Shown: positions 15,371-21,848 of the stretch, in pieces | Position numbering within the stretch: the stretch's first letter is position 1 | How the letters are laid out: each line of letters begins with the position of its first letter | Source of the DNA: Desulfatitalea sp. UBA4791 | GTDB taxonomy: Bacteria > Desulfobacterota > Desulfobacteria > Desulfobacterales > Desulfosarcinaceae | DNA length: 23,952 nt | Reading direction: 5' to 3' | Assembly: GCA_002402905.1 (NCBI GenBank) | Contig: DHGT01000069.1 | Location: 25,827-49,778, forward strand | Translations under genes and position numbers: made by a program | The notes under the pieces: model-generated | Database searches by the model: none | What the model was told of the DNA's origin: nothing | Seen by the model: the letters and a program-made list of their open reading frames with translations, nothing else

Positions 15371-17376
15371 ACCTCTTCCTGATTTACTATCCCCATCACC
15401 AACGCTCCCAATGCCTTGGCCAACACGGTGGGCAGCTCAACCTCCGACACGTCCATGGCAGCCAAAGCTTCTCTTCCTGACAAACGCGCGGCCACCTCGT
15501 CGCACATGGCGTCCAAGAAAGCCAAATCCCTGATCAATCCCTTGTTATAGTCATCGCTGATAGTCAGAGCCGATTCCAGGAAGGACGCATAAAAAGGCGT
15601 GGACAACACCTGTTCCAGCCTGGCGGCGAGCAAGTGCGGGTCCATATTGATCGGATAGTGCGCGACGATCTCTTCCAGGCTGAGTTTGCGGTCGGCCAGT
15701 CGCTGGAGCAGGCCGCGGTCCGCCCTTAGCCCGTTCTGCTTGTAAATCGCCTCCGTGACCCCGGCGTGGACCGCGCAGGCGATCAGCTCGCCGATCTTGG
15801 TGTGGCCGCCGGTGAACGGCTCCTCAGGCCCCTCGCCCTGCACCACAATGATATTGTCGGTGCCCGTTCCGGTGGCTCGGAAATCGAGCGGCGTGTAGCT
15901 GCTGCGGATGTCCATATCAAGCAGGGCGGCGGTCTTGGCTTCGGTGGCCGTAATGATCGCCAAGGCCATGGAACCGGCGGACAAACGCCGGTTGGTCATC
16001 ACGATGATGTTGATGGTCCCCATCTTGCAGTAAGCGCCCGTGTCCCTGGACATGCGCATGGCATTGCCTTTGACGCCGGCGGTCACCAGGGCGACCACGC
16101 GCAGATTTTCGTGGGCCTCCTCGCAAATGGCCAGATTGTCCATGTGGGCGCCGGTCATCAAGCCCGCGTACTCGTGGGTTGCAAACCCCATGTTGGTCGC
16201 GACGTCCCTCTGGACCTGGGCGATGCCATGGGTCATGTGCCCCAGGCTGGCATGCATGGGTACGTAAGTGTTGCCCACCGCCTTGATGGCTTGGAGCGGG
16301 CCTTCGAGGGTCGAAAGTACCGCCGTGGGCCGCTTGAATTCCACCACCACCGATTTGTAGTGGGCGTCGGCCACGCGGTGCCTTGCGACCCGGGCCCGGT
16401 TCACATAGGGGAGGGGGACCGTGACAGCGGTTTCCCCGAAGACGGTATTCGCCTGCACGGCCGTTTGGGGATCTGCGAACGTATCCGGATATAGGGTGGC
16501 TGACAGCCACTGGACAAAGGCGCCCACCCGTGTGGAGGCCTGGCAGGTCAATTCACAAGGGAACATGAGCACGGCACCGTTCTGAACAGCCGGCACCTCT
16601 CGCCAGCCGTCGCGATCGAGCAGCTTTTTCACTGCCTCGGCGTTCTCGTGGCAGCCGTAGATCACCTGGGGATCGAAGCGTTGCCAGGCGCCCAGGGCCA
16701 CCGGCACCGCAAAACCGCTTTTCCCCCAACGGGGAACGATGCCGCCGGCCGCCGCGATCATTTCATTTTGAAAGGTGCCATCTCCCGGACACATGACGGT
16801 CTCACCGGCCATGACGCGCACCACCCGCTTGCGCCGCTCGACCGGCAGCGCCGCCAAGCGGGCCTCGACCCGGGCCAGTTGATCGCGGTTATCCCGGACC
16901 ACCTGCTCGGCCCGCTCCTCGCAGTCAAATAGCCGTCCGAGCATGGCCATCTGGTCGAAGGCATCGGCCAGCCGGTGCACCTCCATGAACATGACCTTGC
17001 AGCGGTCGCTGTGCAGCGACTCGATCAGCGGTGCATGCGACGGCGCGGCGATGATCAGGTGCGGTTGGCACCGCTGTAGGGCATCGAGATCCGGATGAAA
17101 ATAGCTGCCCACGCTCGGCTTCCGCAAGGCGCGGTTGAGGATCACGTCGTGACGGGTCACGCCCACCAGGACCGGCTCCTGATCGAAGGCCAGCAGCATC
17201 TCAGTCACGTATGGCAACAGGCACGCCACCCGTCGGGGCGGCGCGGTAAAATTGAGCCGGCGATCTTTCGCGTCGGTCAAGATCAACGGGAAGGCGCTGT
17301 CCGATGCCGTTGCCGGCGTCATAAGCACCATCGCAGTCAGGAAGAAAACTATAATATTCGAGCGTACCAAAGCCAT
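15361..17376 (-). CDS. Exported BtuF-CbiZ fusion, copy 1 (first gene after the riboswitch)
   Basis: The ATG at 17376 is preceded by GAGG at normal spacing. The 671-residue product has a signal peptide (about 1-25, ending ATASD), a BtuF-class binding domain (about 30-300, with RRVACLLPYVTEMLLAF and FDPQVIYGC), and a CbiZ domain (about 330-550, with TAGVKGNAMR 432-441 and ATGTGTDN 501-508), then about 120 residues of unknown function. It would capture corrinoids in the periplasm and remove the nucleotide-loop side arm from cobinamide or cobamide. Cysteines 242, 274 and 278 recur at the same places in the second copy. As the first gene after a cobalamin riboswitch it should be made when cobalamin is scarce. 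The stop codon falls in octamer array C. Confidence 0.87.
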   Translation of the reverse strand: MALVRSNIIVFFLTAMVLMTPATASDSAFPLILTDAKDRRLNFTAPPRRVACLLPYVTEMLLAFDQEPVLVGVTRHDVILNRALRKPSVGSYFHPDLDALQRCQPHLIIAAPSHAPLIESLHSDRCKVMFMEVHRLADAFDQMAMLGRLFDCEERAEQVVRDNRDQLARVEARLAALPVERRKRVVRVMAGETVMCPGDGTFQNEMIAAAGGIVPRWGKSGFAVPVALGAWQRFDPQVIYGCHENAEAVKKLLDRDGWREVPAVQNGAVLMFPCELTCQASTRVGAFVQWLSATLYPDTFADPQTAVQANTVFGETAVTVPLPYVNRARVARHRVADAHYKSVVVEFKRPTAVLSTLEGPLQAIKAVGNTYVPMHASLGHMTHGIAQVQRDVATNMGFATHEYAGLMTGAHMDNLAICEEAHENLRVVALVTAGVKGNAMRMSRDTGAYCKMGTINIIVMTNRRLSAGSMALAIITATEAKTAALLDMDIRSSYTPLDFRATGTGTDNIIVVQGEGPEEPFTGGHTKIGELIACAVHAGVTEAIYKQNGLRADRGLLQRLADRKLSLEEIVAHYPINMDPHLLAARLEQVLSTPFYASFLESALTISDDYNKGLIRDLAFLDAMCDEVAARLSGREALAAMDVSEVELPTVLAKALGALVMGIVNQEEVGK

Positions 17377-17444
17377 TTACGAAACCTCACTGCCAGTCGC
17401 CGTAGGGCATACGAACACCTGTTCCGGCGTCGAGATGCGTGGGC

Positions 17445-17482
17445 AAAAAAAATCCCGAACCGATGCATGATCGATCCGGGAT
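17445..17482 (-). terminator. Riboswitch expression-platform terminator
   Basis: On the minus strand a 13-position arm 17482-17470 pairs with 17464-17452 (one or two weak pairs), has a 5-base loop and is followed by eight T residues. It lies between the cobalamin aptamer and the first gene, the expected place for ligand-induced termination. Confidence 0.8.
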
Positions 17483-17543
17483 GTCCCCTTTTTACCCTCA
17501 GATTTCGTTGGAGCACGCTTCTGTCCGCGAAGCAAACTCCCTG

Positions 17544-17711
17544 TGCATCCGGCAGGTCTTCTGACTTTCGGTTCCCCCTACTCTCCGCGCCTTCCCGTTT
17601 CAAACCGCCAAAACAGTGGCATCGTGCGGATTTCGTCCCCGATCACAGCAGCGGGCCTGTCTCCGATTTCCACGGAGTTCCCTATTAAGCTCAAACGAGC
17701 ACCTGGATACA
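17544..17711 (-). promoter_or_regulatory. Cobalamin riboswitch aptamer
   Basis: Read on the minus strand, the segment shows the conserved cobalamin-riboswitch blocks in order: AGGTGCTC, TTAATAGGGAA, a GGCCCGCTGCTGTGAT block, ATGCCACTG, and the B12 box GTCAGAAGACCTGCC (complement of 17551-17565). A closing P1 helix can be drawn by hand: TGTATCC (complement of 17705-17711) pairs with GGATGCA (complement of 17544-17550), including one G-U pair. With the terminator 60 bases downstream it should switch transcription off when adenosylcobalamin or a related corrinoid is abundant. It controls the operon that begins at 17376. Confidence 0.93.
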
Positions 17712-17726
17712 GTTATGAAGTATCGT

Positions 17727-17755
17727 TCAATAGAGCGTTTTTCTATCCCCGTCAA
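17727..17755 (-). promoter_or_regulatory. Candidate sigma-70 promoter for the riboswitch operon
   Basis: On the minus strand TTGACG (17755-17750) and TATTGA (17732-17727) are separated by 17 bases and placed just upstream of the aptamer. The -35 box is good, the -10 box fits only in part. Confidence 0.4.
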
Positions 17756-17798
17756 GCAAAATACGGTCGGACGTTCATCGATCCTCGCCCAAACCGGC

Positions 17799-18596
17799 TC
17801 AATAGGTCGGAGGTCTCTCCATCGCACTCGCCGCTCCGAATGCCACCGTGAACTGAGGATGGGACAGCACATGCAGGTCGCGGCACAGCTCGTCTTCGAT
17901 GGCCGCCACCAGTCCGCGGTTGTTGGCGGCGCCGCCGTCCAAGTAGATATCGTCCTCCAGGTCACGGTGGCCGGCCAGGCTGGCGACCCGGCGGGCGACG
18001 GAGTGGTGCAGCCCTTGAATGATGCGCTCGGTGGCGACCCCGGCAGCCATGAGCGATACAATTTCGCTTTCGGCAAAGACGGCGCAGGTGTTGTTGATGT
18101 GCACCGGATCGACGGCCGCCTCTCCCATAGGACCGAAGCGCTCCACCGGGGTATCGAGGATGCGGCCCGCCGCCTCGAAAAAGCGCCCGGTGCCGGCGGC
18201 GCACTTGTCGTTCATTTTGAAATCGATCAATTTTCCTGTGGCGGAGAGGCGGATCACCTTGACATCCTGGCCGCCGATGTTGATGACCGTGCGTGCCCGT
18301 CCGTCACTGAGCCTGCAGATGCCGAGGGCATTGGCGCTCACTTCGTCGATCACCCTGCCCGCACCGTGGATCAACCCCTTGCCGTACCCCGTCACGGCCG
18401 TGGCCGTCAGTCGGTCCGACGTCTGGCCCAGGGCGGCCAGACCTTCGCCAATCAATTTCTGTGCAATGCCGGCCTGACCCGGCGCCGTGGGAACGGCCTT
18501 TTGCCATGCCATGCGGCCCCCCTGCACCAGCACCACCTTGATGGCCGTGCTGCCAAGATCGATGCCGGCGGTCAAAACAAATTCATCTTTGGTCAT
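17799..18596 (-). CDS. ATP-dependent activase of the 2-hydroxyacyl-CoA dehydratase / double-cubane family (YjiL/HgdC-like)
   Basis: The 265-residue product has the ASKHA ATPase fold: GIDLGSTAIK (11-20), INIGGQDVK (105-113) and LDGGAANN (219-226). NDKCAAGTGRF with Cys132 and NNTCAVFAESEI with Cys171 are the two cysteines that, from each half of a homodimer, hold one [4Fe-4S] cluster. Such proteins use ATP to push single low-potential electrons into a partner iron-sulfur protein. The gene starts three bases after the stop of the HgdB-type gene, so the two are a unit. No acyl-CoA enzymes are nearby. The cobalamin riboswitch operon begins immediately downstream on the same strand. Confidence 0.92.
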   Translation of the reverse strand: MTKDEFVLTAGIDLGSTAIKVVLVQGGRMAWQKAVPTAPGQAGIAQKLIGEGLAALGQTSDRLTATAVTGYGKGLIHGAGRVIDEVSANALGICRLSDGRARTVINIGGQDVKVIRLSATGKLIDFKMNDKCAAGTGRFFEAAGRILDTPVERFGPMGEAAVDPVHINNTCAVFAESEIVSLMAAGVATERIIQGLHHSVARRVASLAGHRDLEDDIYLDGGAANNRGLVAAIEDELCRDLHVLSHPQFTVAFGAASAMERPPTY

Positions 18597-18599
18597 GCG

Positions 18600-19826
18600 C
18601 TAAATCTCCGCGAACGCCTCCAGACGCGTCGCTATGTTGCGGTTGTCCTCCTCGACATAATCGGTCTCTATCCTCAGAAACGGGATTCCCGCAGATTTGA
18701 GCTGCCGTTCGAGTCTGAAACTATCGATGTCGAAGGGGTGGCACCCTTTGAGCACGTGGTGGACGACGCCGCGTACCGGATAGCGCTGCAGAACGCCCAG
18801 AATAGTGTTGATGCGCCGTTCGTTGTCCGCAAACGTCGGGCAGATGCAGGCCATATGATACCGCTCGGCCAGCGCCCGCAAGAGGCCGTGAAACGAGTTC
18901 TCTTCGGGACAGACCGCGCCGGGCCAGATCCTCTCCGAAGTACACAGATCATCGCCCAACACCGTCATGCCGGCGGCTTCGATCAGCAGCGGCAGCTTGA
19001 AATTGGGAAACAGGATCGGCGATCCGGCCAGAAAAACGCCTTTGCCGGCGGCCTGCGACGGATGAGCGTCGACATGCCCCAATACCCGCTGGAGTTGCTC
19101 GGTCCACGGCTCGATGGGGTCGAGCATGAAACTGTTGGCCACCGCCATAAACCACACCGCCGGCAGCCGTCCGGCCCGTCTCTGCTCGATCAGCCTGCCG
19201 ATAGCCTGCCAAGCCCGCATGAAGATCTGCACCGAGGAGGCCAGGGCCTTGCGTTTCAACTTGACACCCATGCGGCTTTCAAGAAAGCGGACCAGTTCAT
19301 AGGCCTGTTCCAGCCAGCGCTGCTGACCGCGTTCACTCTCACGCAAGTGAGGCAGCTCCATAAAAAAGGTCTGCTCAGGGTCGGCATCGGTCATCTGCTG
19401 GTACTGCACCACCCAGTCGCAGGTCGTGGGCACGACTCGGGCGGACGGGGCGGTTTGAGATGATTCCCGCAGCCGCTGCATGCCCACGATGGCTTTGAGC
19501 ATGGGACACATCAGTACGGGAAAATCACCGGCAGATAGACGCCCTGCGGCAAAACAGCCACTGGCCATGCGCAGCGGGTGCACCCCCATGGCGTGGAACA
19601 GCTCATAGGGCGCCTGGTTGCACAGATGTTCGACGACCGGCCGCCCCACCGCCGCCTGCAATCCATTCCGGTCCATGGGCCGCATCAGCAAATCCAGGAA
19701 ATAGGCCCACACCGGATCATAATCGTCGCGTGCCTCCATCAACCGCCGGGCGCTTTCGTACTCGGTTTGCACCTCCTGTCGAACCCGTGAGCGCAGCCTG
19801 GCCCGGCGTTTGTTGTTATCGTCCAT
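18600..19826 (-). CDS. HgdB/YjiM-type double-cubane-cluster protein
   Basis: Start ATG 19826 (AAGGG eight bases before); a TTG at 19856 is possible. The 408 residues belong to the 2-hydroxyglutaryl-CoA dehydratase D-subunit family: GCFAAGRLSAGDFPVLMCP (90-108), TTCDW (134-138), ICPTFADNERR, KGCHPFD (360-366) and IETDY (386-390). Nine cysteines (69, 91, 107, 136, 295, 306, 327, 329, 362) offer enough ligands for a double-cubane [8Fe-9S] cluster, as described for DCCP proteins, which reduce small molecules with ATP-driven electrons. Only one D-type subunit is present, whereas true dehydratases have two; this favours the DCCP group. The partner activase follows directly. The substrate is unknown; a corrinoid or other small electron acceptor is suggested only by location. 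Confidence 0.85.
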   Translation of the reverse strand: MDDNNKRRARLRSRVRQEVQTEYESARRLMEARDDYDPVWAYFLDLLMRPMDRNGLQAAVGRPVVEHLCNQAPYELFHAMGVHPLRMASGCFAAGRLSAGDFPVLMCPMLKAIVGMQRLRESSQTAPSARVVPTTCDWVVQYQQMTDADPEQTFFMELPHLRESERGQQRWLEQAYELVRFLESRMGVKLKRKALASSVQIFMRAWQAIGRLIEQRRAGRLPAVWFMAVANSFMLDPIEPWTEQLQRVLGHVDAHPSQAAGKGVFLAGSPILFPNFKLPLLIEAAGMTVLGDDLCTSERIWPGAVCPEENSFHGLLRALAERYHMACICPTFADNERRINTILGVLQRYPVRGVVHHVLKGCHPFDIDSFRLERQLKSAGIPFLRIETDYVEEDNRNIATRLEAFAEI

Positions 19827-19875
19827 TTTGAAAACCCTTGAAGCTACAATCCTCAAAATACCTTCGTTTAAAACA

Positions 19876-20844
19876 TTACACCTTAACCTTTACACTCCCC
19901 GCCTTATGGGGCTTGATAAACCGCCGCGCCACATAATCCCGAGAGGAAGAAAAGAGGCGCCATTTAAAAAATCGAACGCTCAGCACCCCGTCGGCCGGGC
20001 AGGATTCGGTACAGGTCATGCAAAGCATGCAATCCTCGCTGAGCACCGCTTTGTCGGTCTTTTGTTCGTGGACATCGCGGATGTCCATGGGGCAGTTGCG
20101 CCGGCAATTGCCGCAGCCGAGGCACGCGCCGACCTCTTTCTCGAACCGTACCGGGCTGATCTTGCGAAGCAGATGGATCAGCACCAGCATGGGACAAAAT
20201 AGACAGAAGAAGCGTTCCTTGAAAAACATGCCCACCAACATGCCCCCGGCGATGGCCACCGAGAGGATCGAAAAGACCAGGGTGACCGTGTTGGTGAAAT
20301 CAAGGGCCAGGTGCCGCGTGGAGCCGGCAAAGAGCGGCATCAGAGGCTTGGCCGGGCAGATGCTGCGGCAGAACGGCAGGTGGAAATCGTAATGCAGCCC
20401 GGCATGGGCGATGAGCAGGGGCACCACGATCATGTAGGCCAACAAAATATACTTGACTGGTTTGAGGCGGTCGCGCGCCGACCAGGAAAGCTGGGCCTCG
20501 CGGATGCCCAGACGCCGGCGTAGGTAGGTGAACCAGTCCTGGAGGGTGCCGAAGGGACATATCCAGCCGCACCAGAATTTATTCAAGGCCAAGGTCAGGA
20601 GAACGAAAAGTCCCAGGTAGTAAAGCGCCTGCAACCCCATGACGGTGCCCCAGTTGGCCAGGGCCATCTGCAACCCCCACCAGTTGCCCTGCAGGGAGAG
20701 CAGATAACAGCTGCCGCCGCAGCCCATGACGAAGGGACAGGAGAAACAGGGCAGGGCGAACCCCATGTGAAAGCCGAAACGCCCACCGTAAGTGAGCAGC
20801 ACGAAGAAAAGATGCTGGACGATGAGGCGCAGTTTGAACACCAT
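19876..20844 (-). CDS. NapH-like membrane ferredoxin with two C-terminal [4Fe-4S] sites
   Basis: Start ATG 20844, overlapping the previous stop by one base (TGATG); the frame continues upstream but overlaps the preceding gene. The 322-residue product has about four to five membrane helices and the CxxxCP pairs typical of NapH/NosR/YccM proteins: CGWICPFGTLQD (92-103), CRSICPAKP (159-167) and CLFCPM (214-219). The N-terminal CFSCPF and GCGGSC are additional. A cytoplasmic tail carries two ferredoxin motifs, CLGCGNCRRNCP (241-252) and CMLCMTCTESCP (272-283). It probably moves electrons between the membrane or quinone side and a soluble iron-sulfur acceptor. It lies between a secreted anchored protein and the double-cubane gene, so it may link them electrically. 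Confidence 0.87.
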   Translation of the reverse strand: MVFKLRLIVQHLFFVLLTYGGRFGFHMGFALPCFSCPFVMGCGGSCYLLSLQGNWWGLQMALANWGTVMGLQALYYLGLFVLLTLALNKFWCGWICPFGTLQDWFTYLRRRLGIREAQLSWSARDRLKPVKYILLAYMIVVPLLIAHAGLHYDFHLPFCRSICPAKPLMPLFAGSTRHLALDFTNTVTLVFSILSVAIAGGMLVGMFFKERFFCLFCPMLVLIHLLRKISPVRFEKEVGACLGCGNCRRNCPMDIRDVHEQKTDKAVLSEDCMLCMTCTESCPADGVLSVRFFKWRLFSSSRDYVARRFIKPHKAGSVKVKV

Positions 20845-21761
20845 CAACGGTACCAAGGTCTCCTTTTGAAGATCACCGTGAAACCCGCCGCCAACACCGC
20901 CATCCCGGCGAACAGGAGGCATCCGTGCAGCCGTTTCAAATGAGCGCTGTACGAGCGGTGCAGCAGCAGGGTGAAAGTGGTCAAGTACTCCCGGCCTTCC
21001 GCGGCTTCCCGAGCCAGCAGTACTGTTTCCTTGACCTCATACGGGCTGGAACGGTCCAGGTGTGGATCGTGCGCAGGGGTGTAGACAAGGTTGCCGTCCC
21101 GGGCGAGGCTGAGATCCTCCGGTAGCCGCCGCCCCTTTTCCAACACGCTGACGGATTCCACGGAACCGGCGTTCCCATGATATATGAAATGATACGTATC
21201 GCCTGTCTGCTGGTAGGTGTTGCGGCGCGAGGGCTTAAGGTTCCATCGCCGCAAGCCTGCGGGCAGTTCTCCAAACCTTTCGGATGGCGCATGCTTGCCG
21301 GCGGATGCCTTTCCGAAAAGGGCATGCTGTAGCTGCGCCGTGTAGTGTTTGCCGCCGCAATGGCCAACCAAGGTCAATTCCAGACGGGCATTGGTTCGAC
21401 AATTGATCTCCAGGTGGGGTACGCCGCCGCTGCACGTCAGTGGTGCACGGCTGTAGCCTTCTTCGAGCCCGTCTCCGTCCGTCAAGCGATAGTAGGCTTC
21501 CCATTGCAAATCAGGAAAGCACTGGAGGCGATTCTCGCTATTACTTCTCAACCAATAGTGTTGAGTAATCGAACCGTCGGTCCTCCGGCTCTGCTCTCCG
21601 CAGGTGATCCATACAACATCCGGGCAATCGCCCGATACCAGGTCCGCCGCCCAGGAAGATACTGCCGATGCCATCCAACAGCAAGCTGCCAGTAAGATCA
21701 ACATTAGTCGCACGCAGCTACAGGCGGTAGTCTGATATGGTATTCCGGGATTACTTCTCAT
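20844..21761 (-). CDS. Unknown secreted protein with C-terminal membrane anchor
   Basis: I do not recognise this 305-residue protein. It begins with a signal peptide (core about residues 19-38, LMLILLAACCWMASAV), has a polar extracytoplasmic body with several cysteines (around CPDVVWITCGE, LTCSGG, INCRTN, GHCGGK), a segment LPEDLSLARDGNLVYTPAHD that recalls bacterial Ig-like folds, and a C-terminal helix (LLFAGMAVLAAGFTVIF) followed by KRRPWYR. It would therefore face the periplasm, anchored in the inner membrane with a basic cytoplasmic tail, the same topology as the CobN-like protein. The start has no clear ribosome site. It is coupled to the NapH-like gene by a one-base overlap, so it is likely its periplasmic partner. 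Confidence 0.7.
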   Translation of the reverse strand: MRSNPGIPYQTTACSCVRLMLILLAACCWMASAVSSWAADLVSGDCPDVVWITCGEQSRRTDGSITQHYWLRSNSENRLQCFPDLQWEAYYRLTDGDGLEEGYSRAPLTCSGGVPHLEINCRTNARLELTLVGHCGGKHYTAQLQHALFGKASAGKHAPSERFGELPAGLRRWNLKPSRRNTYQQTGDTYHFIYHGNAGSVESVSVLEKGRRLPEDLSLARDGNLVYTPAHDPHLDRSSPYEVKETVLLAREAAEGREYLTTFTLLLHRSYSAHLKRLHGCLLFAGMAVLAAGFTVIFKRRPWYR

Positions 21762-21819
21762 CCGAATACTTAAGCTTTTCCAGCGTCTCTTCGAATGGGG
21801 TGCCCTGAATATCGTTCTA
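21751..21819 (-). other. Possible relic C-terminus of a lost gene
   Basis: On the minus strand, between a TAG (21819-21817) and a TAA (21753-21751), 21 codons read NDIQGTPFEETLEKLKYSDE and K. No start codon is present. The composition looks like a real charged C-terminal helix, and its stop overlaps the next gene's ATG by 11 bases, as in coupled operons. It may be the stub of a gene deleted between the receptor and the secreted protein. Chance is not excluded. Confidence 0.2.
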
Positions 21820-21831
21820 AACGGGGCACCC
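21798..21831. repeat. Inverted repeat after the receptor gene
   Basis: GGGTGCCC (21798-21805) and GGGCACCC (21824-21831) form a perfect 8-bp stem with an 18-base loop, 18 bases after the receptor stop. No T-run follows on the minus strand, so it is a weak terminator at best; it may instead be an mRNA-stabilising hairpin. Confidence 0.5.
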
Positions 21832-21848
21832 TAGTGCTCAACAACAGA

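Noticed and set aside
17616..19463. 615-codon open frame on the plus strand
   Set aside because: It runs across the riboswitch and antisense to the activase and double-cubane genes, both of which have strong family motifs.
18600..19826. Subunit of a true 2-hydroxyacyl-CoA dehydratase
   Set aside because: Only one D-type subunit is present and no CoA-transferase or acyl-CoA dehydrogenase is nearby, so the single-subunit double-cubane type is the better fit.
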